Below are positions 26,802 to 35,203 of a DNA stretch of 64,000 nucleotides, piece by piece. Source of the stretch: JBBSUQ01 sp964389755 (GTDB lineage: Bacteria > Bacteroidota > Bacteroidia > Flavobacteriales_D > Crocinitomicaceae); the NCBI GenBank assembly GCA_964389755.1, contig CAYMEW010000007.1, forward strand, positions 48,015 to 112,014, read 5' to 3'. Both the position numbers and the translations under genes were made by a program. The notes under the pieces are model-generated. The model saw only the letters and a program-made list of their open reading frames with translations. It was not told the origin of the DNA and searched no databases. Every line of letters begins with the position of its first letter. Position 1 is the stretch's first letter.

Positions 26802-27761
26802 TTATTTTCGTGATTCCAGTGTACTAACCACTGACTTCAGTAATTCATAGGCCGTTTCGGCCATTTTATTCGTTTTTTCATCGAGGCAGGGGTTCACTTC
26901 CACAAACTCGATACAGCAGACCTTTTCATTTGCCGCAAGTCCGCAGAGCAACTCTTCTGCCTGCCTGGGCGTAAGTCCGTTGTCCACCGGCGTACCTGTT
27001 CCGTGCGAAGTCAGTGCAGGATCCATCGAATCGACATCGAAGGAAATGTAGATCAGGTCGCAATCGCTTAATTTGTCGAGCAATTGTTCGGTGATCGCAG
27101 CGGTACCACCGGAGTTCACTTCTTCGACCGTAAAGTTCCGGATGTTCAGGCGTTCAATGAGCGCATCTTCTTCCGGCTCGGTATCGCGAACGCCCACAAA
27201 GGCCAGGTCCGAAGGCAGCACTTTCGGAGCAATTCCGCCGCAATTTTTGAGTTTATTCCAAAGTTCGGCGGTTTCACCGAGAATGTCGTTCCTGCGACAG
27301 GGCAGGTTATCTTCATTAAGCGCCGTGGCAAGCGGCATTCCGTGCACATTTCCCGAGGGCGTGGTGTGCGGTGTATGCAGGTCACCGTGTGCATCGATCC
27401 AGATTACACCAAGTCGTTTGTCAGGGTTGGCAGTGCGAATACCGGCAATCGTTCCTCCCGCAGAACCGTGATCTCCGGCCAGCACGAGCGGAAAGCGGCC
27501 TTCCTTCAGGGTATCTCCGACTGTTTTATTGAGCGATTCATAGATCTGTACGAGCCCGTCGATGCGCAGGGCATTTTTAAAACGCGTTTCACGGTCGAGC
27601 AGGTCATTGACATCCGGTATTTTCAGAAGCGGATAACGACTGAATAAATAATCTTTCCGGGACCGTGCCACCGTCCGTATCGCATCGGGTCCGAGAGATG
27701 CACCGCGTGTTCCTGCCGTGATCTCCGAAGGATTCAGTATGAAAGTAATCGGCGTATTCAT
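26802..27761 (-). CDS. rocF: Arginase (ureohydrolase family)
   Basis: 319 residues. The binuclear Mn site motifs are all visible: GDHGSAGGT (about 96-104), DAHGDLHTPHTTPSGNVHG (about 123-141) and SFDVDSMDP (about 240-248). The TPxTTxSGNxHGMPL stretch is diagnostic of arginase rather than agmatinase. It hydrolyses arginine to ornithine and urea. It heads the operon with argS and has a perfect TATTTTTG -7 box 17 bases upstream of its start. Ornithine made here could feed an ornithine lipid, which is of interest given the acyltransferase pair at 5.5-7.2 kb, but glycine lipids are equally possible. Confidence 0.92.
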   Translation of the reverse strand: MNTPITFILNPSEITAGTRGASLGPDAIRTVARSRKDYLFSRYPLLKIPDVNDLLDRETRFKNALRIDGLVQIYESLNKTVGDTLKEGRFPLVLAGDHGSAGGTIAGIRTANPDKRLGVIWIDAHGDLHTPHTTPSGNVHGMPLATALNEDNLPCRRNDILGETAELWNKLKNCGGIAPKVLPSDLAFVGVRDTEPEEDALIERLNIRNFTVEEVNSGGTAAITEQLLDKLSDCDLIYISFDVDSMDPALTSHGTGTPVDNGLTPRQAEELLCGLAANEKVCCIEFVEVNPCLDEKTNKMAETAYELLKSVVSTLESRK

Positions 27762-27778
27762 AAGCTTATTTTCAAATG

Positions 27779-27786
27779 CAAAAATA
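27779..27786 (-). promoter_or_regulatory. -7 promoter box TATTTTTG for arginase-argS
   Basis: Perfect TAnnTTTG match reading leftward, ending 17 bases before the arginase ATG. A second TTTG lies a few bases closer to the gene. Confidence 0.6.
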
Positions 27787-27848
27787 ATACAATCCGACTA
27801 CCCGGGCATTGCATATTCGGTACATCCTGCACCTGCGGATGCAAAATC

Positions 27849-27878
27849 TTTGTAAATTGCGCATTAATCCTATTTTTG
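27849..27878 (+). promoter_or_regulatory. Full -33/-7 promoter TTTG-N18-TATTTTTG
   Basis: TTTG at 27849-27852 and TATTTTTG at 27871-27878 with an 18 bp spacer, the best complete Bacteroidota promoter match in the window. It lies 16 bases before the lipoprotein start at 27895. Confidence 0.75.
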
Positions 27879-27894
27879 ATACCGAATTTGCGCC

Positions 27895-28581
27895 ATGAAA
27901 AGACAATACTGCCTTCTTTTGCTTGTCCCTGTCACCCTGCTTACTATTTTCGCTGCCTGTGGAGATTCCGATGCTAAAATCAAGTCCGGAAAACTCAGCT
28001 ATGCGATCGAATATCCCGGTCTGAAAAACCAGTTTTTCGTATACCAGGTTTTGCCGAAGAAACTCGATGTGGTCTTCAGCGATAACCGCGTTCGTTCCAC
28101 GGTGACTAAGGCCGGCATTGAAAATACATTGTACGCCGATCATTCAAACCTGAAACTGCTCGCTTTTTTCAAAGGAGACGGACCTTATTACACGGAAATA
28201 AGTACGGAAGACGTGCGCGAACAACTGCTGAACGAAACTCCGTTCGAGATCATCGAGACCGATGAACGTGATACCCTGGCCGGCTTACAAATTCTCAAAG
28301 CGCTTGCCGTGGACAGTCTTGCCGGCGATACAACCGAAGTATGGTACACCGAAGAACTCGACATCAGCCGCCCGAACTGGTACAGTCGCTTCCGGAATAT
28401 TCCGGGAGTACTTGTCCGCTACAGTACCGAACAGTTCGGCGTGGAAATGGAATTCAACCTGACAAACTTTGAAGCTGTTACGATTCCGGCAAAAGACGTT
28501 ACATTTAAAAAACACGGAACAAAAATCACGTATGGTGAGTATACTAAAATGCTCACAAACCTGTTTAATTCATTTCAATGA
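27895..28581 (+). CDS. GLPGLI-like lipoprotein, unknown function
   Basis: 228 residues beginning with a lipoprotein signal (lipobox FAAC, Cys at about residue 21). The mature domain starts with beta-strands (GKLSYAIEYPG) and contains an IPGVLVRYSTE block. That block corresponds to the glycine-proline-glycine turn seen in GLPGLI/DUF4412-type periplasmic proteins of Bacteroidota. The next gene overlaps by 4 bases and encodes a protein of the same layout, so the two are probably diverged paralogues that work together. Substrate or partner is unknown. Expression is supported by the complete promoter just upstream. Confidence 0.75.
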   Translation: MKRQYCLLLLVPVTLLTIFAACGDSDAKIKSGKLSYAIEYPGLKNQFFVYQVLPKKLDVVFSDNRVRSTVTKAGIENTLYADHSNLKLLAFFKGDGPYYTEISTEDVREQLLNETPFEIIETDERDTLAGLQILKALAVDSLAGDTTEVWYTEELDISRPNWYSRFRNIPGVLVRYSTEQFGVEMEFNLTNFEAVTIPAKDVTFKKHGTKITYGEYTKMLTNLFNSFQ

Positions 28582-29243
28582 AACGTATTTTAATAACGCT
28601 CGTTCTTCTCCTCACATCGCTGCAAGCGCTTCATGCGCAGGAATTCGACCCGCTTTCGGCACGATTCGGCTATACGATCGAGCCACTGGATACTTCGCTG
28701 CGGGAACTGATCCCTATGTCGGTCATGCTGGTTTACACGAACGATACGCTCGTGCGCATTGAGAACGAGACTGCGCAACTCGGCGAACAGGTCCTGATAA
28801 AACACCTGGAACTCAATAAATCGTACCTGCTTCTAAACCTGGGACCGGAACATTTTGCCATCCAGACGGATCACAACAAGCCGGAGGAGGAACCCAAACC
28901 TTCGCAGTATACTTATAAAAAGAAATGGGGGAAACGCAAAATTGCGGGCCTGAAGGCCAAACGTATGCTCGTCTCTCATCCTGACTTTAAAGAACCTATG
29001 GAATTTTGGTACCTGCCGGACTATTCTCCGAAGTACCTGGATGCCTTTCCTGATTTCCCGGGGCTTCCCGTGCGCTATTACCTCGCCACGCAGGACGGCA
29101 TACTCGTTTACACGCTTGATTATTTCGAAGAAGGGCCTGTAGAACGTGATTATTTCGGAATCCCTTCCGATTATCAGAAAATCAGTTTCGATGAGTTCGT
29201 GGAGCGCTACCTGCAAATGCGCAGCGGTCAGCAAATGAATTAG
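28578..29243 (+). CDS. Exported GLPGLI-like protein, partner of the upstream lipoprotein
   Basis: 221 residues with a standard signal peptide (MKRILITLVLLLTSLQALHAQ) and no lipobox. It opens with ARFGYTIEPLDTS, matching the strand start of its neighbour. It contains KIAGLKAKRMLV, EFWYLPDYSP and FPGLPVRYYLATQDG, in the order typical of GLPGLI/DUF4412 proteins (GY, metal or chaperone contact, LPG turn). The ATGA overlap with the upstream gene supports a two-protein unit, one anchored in a membrane and one soluble in the periplasm. Function is not known. Confidence 0.75.
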   Translation: MKRILITLVLLLTSLQALHAQEFDPLSARFGYTIEPLDTSLRELIPMSVMLVYTNDTLVRIENETAQLGEQVLIKHLELNKSYLLLNLGPEHFAIQTDHNKPEEEPKPSQYTYKKKWGKRKIAGLKAKRMLVSHPDFKEPMEFWYLPDYSPKYLDAFPDFPGLPVRYYLATQDGILVYTLDYFEEGPVERDYFGIPSDYQKISFDEFVERYLQMRSGQQMN

Positions 29244-29359
29244 TGAAAACCATCCCCACGAATGGTGTCGAATTAACTAACAATTCACTGTGGACTTTTC
29301 GCCTGCCCTGCCTTAAACCAGGGGCAACTTTGTTGTTACCTTCGTAAGATTGAGAATTT

Positions 29360-31867
29360 ATGGCGAAAGACAACGAATATATCAGTAAGTCGGAGGCAAA
29401 AAAAGGAGCTAAAAAGCCTTCAAAGGCCGGTTCCCGCGTTAAAATGCCCAAACTCGGCGAACGCTTTGACAAAAAGCGCGTGAAATCCATCCTCGGTGTT
29501 TCACTCATACTGCTTTCCTTTTACCTTTTTCTTTCCTGTTTCTCATACCTTTTTACCTGGGAAGAAGACCAGGACCGCGTTTTGAATACCGGGCTTTTTG
29601 AACTGTTGTTCAGCGACAATACGGAACCGGTTGCGAACTGGTTCGGAAAATTCGGTGCCTGGATGTCCCACCTGTTCATTTACCGCTGGTTCGGGATCGC
29701 TTCCTTCGGACTCGCTTTTTTGAGTTTCGTTGTCGGCGTACGCGTTATGCTGAACATCCGCTTATTACCCCTTCGCAAAACCCTGGCGGTACTGGCCCTG
29801 GGAATGACGTGGTTCTCCGTTTTCCTGGGATTCTTCAGTGCAAACGTCAATTACCTCGGCGGAGCATTCGGATATCACATCAACGAGTGGCTGAAACTGT
29901 CGCTCGGTAGCTTCGGGTCGCTCATCCTGATCCTCGTGCTCGGATATGTTATCCTGGTGATCCTGTTTAACCCGAACTTCCGGGAATTGCTGAACAAACT
30001 GCGGCGCGATGACGACGAAACGGAAATCCCAGCTACCGCGCAGGAAAACCAGGTTGTTTCGGATATCCACATTACCAGTACGGTAACGGACGATGACATC
30101 CAGACGGACGATGTACGTGAAGCGGTCGTATTTGACGAAGAGGATGAAGAGGATGACGACGATAGTGAATCGGAGCTGATCGTAACGATGAAAGATTCGG
30201 AAGAACCCGATGAAAGCGATGACTTTGAGATCGAAGTACCGGAGGAGGAACCGAACCAACCGGAGTTGCAGGAAACAGACGGCCTCGACGTGGAGGTTCC
30301 GAAAAATGACGAGGAGCTCTCCGAAGACGACCTCGATAAGATGCGGAAGGAATACGGCGATTACGATCCCACGCTGGAACTTTCGAGTTACGTGCTCCCT
30401 CCCATCGACCTGTTGAAGGATTACGGTGGCGGAAGTATTTCCGTGAACAAACAGGAACTCGAGGACAATAAAAACCGGATTGTCGAAACACTGAGTCACT
30501 ATAAGATTGAAATTGCGAAAATCAAGGCGACCGTCGGTCCTACCGTGACACTGTACGAGATCGTACCGGCTCCCGGCGTGCGTATTTCCAAGATCAAGAA
30601 CCTGGAGGACGACATCGCTCTGAGCCTGAGTGCGCTTGGTATCCGGATCATTGCGCCGATTCCCGGAAAAGGTACGATCGGTATCGAGGTTCCGAACAGC
30701 AAGCCGGAAATGGTAAGCATGCGTTCACTGATCGCTTCCGAAAAATTCCAGAACTCGGATTTCGAGCTTCCGGTAGTGATGGGAAAAACCATTACGAACG
30801 AAACGTACACATTCGACCTGACGAAAATGCCTCACCTCCTGGTGGCCGGAGCCACGGGACAGGGTAAATCTGTAGGACTCAATGCGATCCTGATCTCCAT
30901 TGTTTACAAAAAACATCCGGCGCAGGTGAAATTCGTACTTGTGGATCCCAAAAAAGTGGAACTCACGCTGTACAATCGCATTGAACGCCATTTCCTGGCA
31001 AAACTCCCGGGTGAGGAAGAAGCCATCATCACGGACACATCGAAAGTTGTGAATACGCTGAACTCACTGTGTATCGAAATGGATGATCGCTACGAACTGC
31101 TCAAGGATGCACAGGTGCGCACGATCAAAGAGTACAATCAAAAGTTCATCGCCCGGCGGCTGAACCCGGAAAAAGGGCACCGCTATCTGCCTTACATCAT
31201 TGTACTGATCGATGAGTTCGCCGACCTGATCATGACGGCCGGTAAAGAAGTGGAACACCCCATCGCACGACTTGCACAATTGGCACGTGCCATTGGTATT
31301 CACCTTATCGTGGCAACTCAGCGACCTTCCGTAAATGTGATCACGGGTATGATCAAAGCCAACTTCCCGGCGCGGATCGCTTTCCGTGTACTCTCCAAGA
31401 TCGACTCGCGGACCATTCTCGATGCATCGGGTGCCGACCAGTTGATCGGGCGCGGTGATATGCTTATTTCCACCGGCTCCGATCTTAAGCGTTTGCAATG
31501 TGGCTTCGTGGATACGCCTGAAGTCGAAGAAATCTGTAGTTTTATCGGTGATCAGCGCGCTTACCCGGATGCACTCATTCTCCCGGAATATGTCGGGGAA
31601 GGCGGAGAAGCCGGCGGCGACGTGGATATGAACGACATCGACCCGATGTTTACTGAAGCTGCGCGCATCGTTGTGACGCACCAACAGGGATCTGCCAGTT
31701 TACTGCAACGCAAACTTAAACTGGGTTACAACCGTGCAGGACGCATTGTGGATCAACTCGAAGGATTTGGTATTATCGGTCCGTTCCAGGGAAGCAAAGC
31801 GCGTGAAGTACTCTATGCGGACGAAGTAAGCCTGAACGAGTTCCTGCAAACCAAAGGACTTTCTTAA
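29360..31867 (+). CDS. ftsK: DNA translocase FtsK
   Basis: 835 residues. Four or so N-terminal membrane helices (about 47-200) anchor it at the division septum. A very acidic linker (about 225-330, rich in Asp and Glu) follows. The hexameric motor has Walker A GATGQGKSVG (about 495-505) and Walker B VLIDEFADL (about 614-622). The C-terminal winged-helix gamma domain (AARIVVTHQQGSASLLQRKLKLGYNRAG) reads polar DNA motifs. FtsK pumps chromosome ends apart and activates XerCD recombination. In many Bacteroidota ftsK is followed directly by lolA; here lolA is 21 kb away. Confidence 0.96.
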   Translation: MAKDNEYISKSEAKKGAKKPSKAGSRVKMPKLGERFDKKRVKSILGVSLILLSFYLFLSCFSYLFTWEEDQDRVLNTGLFELLFSDNTEPVANWFGKFGAWMSHLFIYRWFGIASFGLAFLSFVVGVRVMLNIRLLPLRKTLAVLALGMTWFSVFLGFFSANVNYLGGAFGYHINEWLKLSLGSFGSLILILVLGYVILVILFNPNFRELLNKLRRDDDETEIPATAQENQVVSDIHITSTVTDDDIQTDDVREAVVFDEEDEEDDDDSESELIVTMKDSEEPDESDDFEIEVPEEEPNQPELQETDGLDVEVPKNDEELSEDDLDKMRKEYGDYDPTLELSSYVLPPIDLLKDYGGGSISVNKQELEDNKNRIVETLSHYKIEIAKIKATVGPTVTLYEIVPAPGVRISKIKNLEDDIALSLSALGIRIIAPIPGKGTIGIEVPNSKPEMVSMRSLIASEKFQNSDFELPVVMGKTITNETYTFDLTKMPHLLVAGATGQGKSVGLNAILISIVYKKHPAQVKFVLVDPKKVELTLYNRIERHFLAKLPGEEEAIITDTSKVVNTLNSLCIEMDDRYELLKDAQVRTIKEYNQKFIARRLNPEKGHRYLPYIIVLIDEFADLIMTAGKEVEHPIARLAQLARAIGIHLIVATQRPSVNVITGMIKANFPARIAFRVLSKIDSRTILDASGADQLIGRGDMLISTGSDLKRLQCGFVDTPEVEEICSFIGDQRAYPDALILPEYVGEGGEAGGDVDMNDIDPMFTEAARIVVTHQQGSASLLQRKLKLGYNRAGRIVDQLEGFGIIGPFQGSKAREVLYADEVSLNEFLQTKGLS

Positions 31868-31915
31868 GTATCAATTGCATTCGGGGGGCTGGTAAACGCG
31901 CAGCAAAAAAAGTAT

Positions 31916-31923
31916 TATTTTTG
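31916..31923 (+). promoter_or_regulatory. -7 promoter box TATTTTTG for the lipase gene
   Basis: Perfect TAnnTTTG match. It ends 5 bases before an ATG at 31929 and 23 bases before a second in-frame ATG at 31947. The second gives the better signal peptide, the first would make a leaderless message. Confidence 0.6.
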
Positions 31924-31946
31924 AGTAAATGTACTGCTCATCGTTC

Positions 31947-33050
31947 ATGTATACTTCCAGATTTTTCCTGTTCATCCTGCTTTTTTGTACGCATGGTCCC
32001 GTGCTCGCAGAGCGATTAAAACCCGGTTTTGACAAAGCCGAATACCGCGAAATGATGTTGCTCAATACGCGAAGCACGGCAAGCCCGGATTATTACACGC
32101 AGTTTCCCGAACCGGAACGTTTCCGGATGATCTACCAGTCGGAGGCTGTGGGGCTGGATAATTTATGGGACTTGTGGACAGATGATCACGGGCAGGTGGC
32201 GATCAGTTTACGCGGAACGACCGGGAAACCCGAAAGCTGGCTGGCTAATTTCTATTCGGCAATGGTGCCTGCCTGCGGCGAACTGCATTTGAGCGAAACC
32301 GACACCTTTCGTTACGAACTTGCCGTTAGCCCCGGAGCGGCAGTACACACCGGCTGGCTGATCAGCCTGGCTTATCTTTCGCGGGATATTCTTCCGAAAC
32401 TGGATTCGTGCTACCGGGCAGGAACGCGCGACTTTTTACTGGTCGGGCACAGCCAGGGCGGCGGGATCGATTACCTGCTCACCGCTTATTTACTCCGCAT
32501 GCAGCGCAACGGTACTTTGCCGAACGACATCCGCTTTAAAACATATTGCAGTGCAGCCCCGAAACCCGGAAATTTACCCTTCGCTTACGAATACGAATCC
32601 ATGACGCGCGGATGGGCCTTTAATGTCGTAAATGCAGCTGACTGGGTTCCGCAAACGCCGGTAAGTATCCAGACACGCACTGATTTCAGCCCGACGAATC
32701 CGTTTATTCATGCGGAAGAATTTATCAAAAAACAGAAATTCGGACAACGTATCGTTTTGAAACACGTGTTAAAGAAACTGGACAAACCCAGCAAAAAGGC
32801 GCGTGATAACTTTGAGAAATACCTCGGGCGCAAATTGGCTAAGTTCTTAAAACCTTATCTCCCGGAATACATTCCGCCTAAAAATTACTTTAACAGTATG
32901 GACTATGTTCGCACCGGAACGACCATTTCACTTCTACCCGATGCCGCGTACTATGAAAAGTACCCGGACAGTGACACCAACCAGTTTGTTCATCACTTGC
33001 ATCAGCCTTACCTGTATCTGCTCGATAAACTGGATTATCCGACCGAGTAA
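31947..33050 (+). CDS. Exported class 3-type lipase
   Basis: 367 residues from this start, beginning MYTSRFFLFILLFCTHGPVLA, a clean signal peptide; an ATG 18 bases upstream is the alternative. The alpha/beta-hydrolase nucleophile elbow is GHSQGGG (about 166-172). VAISLRGTTGKPESWLANF matches the strand before the oxyanion site in fungal-lipase-like (class 3) proteins. A downstream Asp (NAADWVPQTP) and His (FVHHLHQPY) are candidate triad residues. It should hydrolyse ester lipids in the periplasm or outside the cell. The C-terminal 100 residues are basic and helical. Confidence 0.85.
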   Translation: MYTSRFFLFILLFCTHGPVLAERLKPGFDKAEYREMMLLNTRSTASPDYYTQFPEPERFRMIYQSEAVGLDNLWDLWTDDHGQVAISLRGTTGKPESWLANFYSAMVPACGELHLSETDTFRYELAVSPGAAVHTGWLISLAYLSRDILPKLDSCYRAGTRDFLLVGHSQGGGIDYLLTAYLLRMQRNGTLPNDIRFKTYCSAAPKPGNLPFAYEYESMTRGWAFNVVNAADWVPQTPVSIQTRTDFSPTNPFIHAEEFIKKQKFGQRIVLKHVLKKLDKPSKKARDNFEKYLGRKLAKFLKPYLPEYIPPKNYFNSMDYVRTGTTISLLPDAAYYEKYPDSDTNQFVHHLHQPYLYLLDKLDYPTE

Positions 33051-33398
33051 TTATTCGGCACGTTCGTCTCTCCAGATTTGCGTTTTGGTGATCTCCCCAC
33101 TAAAATCCGGACATTTGCCATCTCCGGCACCGGTGAATCCGCCATCGGGAGCGCACACTTCGTTGCATTCGGTATCGTATAAGAAGTTGAACTGATCACA
33201 GCAGGGCGAGGTAAAGTAATAATACGTGTGTCCGTCCACCTCCCATTTCCAGACTTCCGCGGGTGGATTTTGCAGCGGAGCGGCTTTGGCATTTTGGATG
33301 TGATTTTCAACGCAGGCCGGAAGTCCGTTCTTATGACAAGAGGCAACTGAAAATCCTGTCAGGAGGATCAACGCCAGGAATAGTGTTTGTAATTTCAT
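33051..33398 (-). CDS. Cysteine-rich lipoprotein, DUF6970-like
   Basis: 115 residues from the ATG at 33398, which gives a clear lipoprotein signal (MKLQTLFLALILLTGFSVASC, lipobox SVASC); upstream in-frame starts would place 25 unrelated residues before it. The mature domain has the order LPACVENHI, PPAEVWKWEVDGHTYYYF, SPCCDQFNFLYD, ECNEVCAPDGGFTGAGDGKCPDF. This matches what I recall of DUF6970, a small Bacteroidota domain of unknown function. Six cysteines in the mature part suggest disulphides or metal binding. It ends one base from the convergent lipase stop. Confidence 0.75.
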   Translation of the reverse strand: MKLQTLFLALILLTGFSVASCHKNGLPACVENHIQNAKAAPLQNPPAEVWKWEVDGHTYYYFTSPCCDQFNFLYDTECNEVCAPDGGFTGAGDGKCPDFSGEITKTQIWRDERAE

Positions 33399-33471
33399 GG
33401 TTCCCGTTTTTAGAAAAACATTCCGCGAATCGTTTTGTGCGTTTTTTTTAATTACCCAATCGGATGAATGC

Positions 33472-33504
33472 AAAAAAAGCCACCGGTCCTCAGACGCGAT
33501 GGCT
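33472..33504 (-). terminator. Rho-independent terminator of the DUF2383 gene
   Basis: Reading leftward, stem AGCCATCG / CGGTGGCT (one G-U pair), followed by a run of seven T. It sits 23 bases after the stop at 33528. Confidence 0.8.
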
Positions 33505-33527
33505 CACCATAATTAAACTTATTAGTC

Positions 33528-33980
33528 TTATTGATCACGCAGATCTTCCATGCTGCGCACATTCGAAAGTGCTTCCTCCACTTCGCGAACCTGGTGCTGC
33601 AGTCGGGATTTAACCTGTTCCGGTACGCGCTCGTCGTTAATTACTTCACGGTAATTCTCTACGCTTGCTTTTTCCCCGCGAATACACTCTTCGAGCGTAG
33701 CTTCGCTGTTGTCTTTTGAAAAGGTAGATTTGATATCCATCCATGTGCGGTGAAGCGCTCCGGCCGCACTACCGCGCTCTTTCGGAGAACCATTCAGTCC
33801 GCGAATTTCAGAATCCAATTCACTTGCGAAACGGGAACGTTGTCCTGCGCGCTCGTGGAAAAAGTTTTTCAGTGCGGGTTCTTTCACATTATCTGCTGCA
33901 TTCTCGTACCCGTTGAGGGCATCGTAATTTTTTTCAAGTAATTCGTTCAGTGCGTTTACTGTATGATCCTGATTGCTCAT
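33528..33980 (-). CDS. PA2169/DUF2383-type four-helix-bundle protein
   Basis: 150 residues, almost entirely helical, of the ferritin-like PA2169 (DUF2383) type. Blocks seen are ALNELLEKNYDALNGYENAADNV, FFHERAGQRSRFASEL, GSAAGALHRTWMDIKS and CIRGEKASVENYREVI. The pairs of Glu and His on the helices match the family. Such proteins are linked to general stress conditions in other bacteria; their chemistry is not established. No TAnnTTTG box precedes it, so an alternative sigma factor may be used. It lies near other stress-type genes (small basic protein, YceI). Confidence 0.85.
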   Translation of the reverse strand: MSNQDHTVNALNELLEKNYDALNGYENAADNVKEPALKNFFHERAGQRSRFASELDSEIRGLNGSPKERGSAAGALHRTWMDIKSTFSKDNSEATLEECIRGEKASVENYREVINDERVPEQVKSRLQHQVREVEEALSNVRSMEDLRDQ

Positions 33981-34248
33981 TTCTTATTGTATTTAATGGG
34001 TTAATAATCTGGGAAGAGGAAAGACAGATATCGTGCCTTTCCAGCTATTTACCAGGTATCTCACTGAAATAAAGAGGTTTATAATCAGATGCCTCGGGAA
34101 ATGTTTTGTGGCAAACGGTATTTTTTTGTACATAGTGAGTAGCCGGATACTCAGTTTCCAAATCAAAATGACGGATTTCCCTCGGGATCGTGCAATGGAA
34201 ACAGAATTGCAGTTTCACTCATGAACTCATTCATAAAATTAAATAGCT

Positions 34249-34443
34249 ATGCATCCGATCAAAAAAAATTCTGAAAACAACCCGACAAAGCCGGTCCGCA
34301 AGACCGATAAAGCGGATGAACCGGCCACGCCGAAAAAACGTAAAAAAGAGCATGAGCAGGATATTCATCACGACCCTGACCTGCACGGATATAGTAAGTC
34401 GCCGACAATCCTTCCGACAGAAAAAGGAAACAAGCCGCTATAA
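34249..34443 (+). CDS. Small highly charged protein, unknown function
   Basis: 64 residues, with a lysine-rich first half (KKNSENNPTKPVRK and TPKKRKKEHEQ) and an acidic/His patch (DIHHDPDLHGY). It is likely disordered and perhaps nucleic-acid or metal associated. There is no signal peptide. Support is the ATG after an A/T-rich stretch and codon use like its neighbours. The start lies between the divergent DUF2383 gene and YceI. A TATTTTTTTG stretch near 34120 is a possible but distant promoter. No family is recognised. Confidence 0.5.
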   Translation: MHPIKKNSENNPTKPVRKTDKADEPATPKKRKKEHEQDIHHDPDLHGYSKSPTILPTEKGNKPL

Positions 34444-34509
34444 GCGAATTGATACCTTTCGTAAATAACTGAATAATAGTGTTTTTACTCTATTTTAACA
34501 AATTTAAAT

Positions 34510-34537
34510 AAATATATTTACCATGGTAAATATATTT
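34510..34537. promoter_or_regulatory. Perfect 28 bp palindromic operator upstream of YceI
   Basis: A perfect palindrome centred on CCATGG with core TTTACCATGGTAAA and A/T arms. It covers the -33 region of a probable promoter whose -7 box is GATATTTG (34542-34549), so a bound protein would block RNA polymerase. It lacks the GC-rich stem and U-run of a terminator. A related site lies before pirin (48834-48851). Confidence 0.7.
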
Positions 34538-34590
34538 TACGGATATTTGTCGGGTAATTCAATTAAGAAACAGTTTAAAATTCAATAATT

Positions 34591-35130
34591 ATGGAAACAG
34601 CGGTAAAAACAACCTGGAAAATCGACCCGACACACTCGGAAGTACAATTTAAGATCCGTCACCTCGTCATTTCGACCGTGACAGGCCAATTCTCAGAGTT
34701 CGAAGGAAGCCTGGAAAGTGAAAGCTCCGATTTCAGCGATGCAACCTTCCATTTTTCGGCAAAAGTTGCAAGCATTTCAACAAACAATACAGATCGCGAC
34801 ACGCACCTGCGCTCAGCTGATTTCTTCGACGCCGAAAATCACCCGGAACTTCAGTTTCATTCAACGCGTGTTGAAAAATCAGGTGATGATTACACCATTC
34901 ACGGGGATATGACAATTAAAGGTGTTACCCATCCGCTTACACTGAAAGCCGAACTCGGAGGTGTGGCAGATGATCCGTACGGGCAAACCAAAGCCGGATT
35001 TGAAATTACCGGGAAAATTAACCGCAAAGATTTCGGACTTACCTGGAGTGCTGTAACCGAAACGGGCGGCGTTGTGGTAAGCGATGAAGTAAAATTAATT
35101 GCAAACGTGCAGTTTGTAAAACAGGCTTAA
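34591..35130 (+). CDS. YceI-family lipid-binding-like protein, cytoplasmic form
   Basis: 179 residues of the YceI beta-barrel family, which binds isoprenoid chains. Blocks: WKIDPTHSEVQFKIRHLVIS at the start, RDTHLRSADFFDAENHPELQF in the middle, IKGVTHPLTLKAELGG near the end, and FEITGKINRKDFGL. There is no signal peptide, unlike E. coli YceI, so it probably stays in the cytoplasm. A perfect operator-like palindrome covers its promoter, and the same motif precedes the pirin-nitroreductase operon. The family is often induced by stress. A strong terminator follows. Confidence 0.92.
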   Translation: METAVKTTWKIDPTHSEVQFKIRHLVISTVTGQFSEFEGSLESESSDFSDATFHFSAKVASISTNNTDRDTHLRSADFFDAENHPELQFHSTRVEKSGDDYTIHGDMTIKGVTHPLTLKAELGGVADDPYGQTKAGFEITGKINRKDFGLTWSAVTETGGVVVSDEVKLIANVQFVKQA

Positions 35131-35160
35131 GGAACAAAAGCTTTTTTCAATAGTCTATAT

Positions 35161-35195
35161 ATGGCCGTCTCATGAATGGAGGCGGCTATTTTTTT
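35161..35195 (+). terminator. Rho-independent terminator of the YceI gene
   Basis: Stem ATGGCCGTCTC / GAGGCGGCTAT (11 pairs, two G-U), loop ATGAATG, then seven T. It lies between YceI and the convergent LytTR regulator gene. Confidence 0.85.
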
Positions 35196-35203
35196 GTCCA
35201 CTT

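Noticed and set aside
34033..34224. 63-residue open frame between DUF2383 and the small basic protein
   Set aside because: Low-quality composition, no promoter or domain; it looks like chance in an A/T-rich spacer.
34510..34537. The 28 bp palindrome before YceI as a terminator
   Set aside because: It is almost all A/T apart from the central CCATGG and is not followed by a T-run; its position over the -33 region fits an operator.
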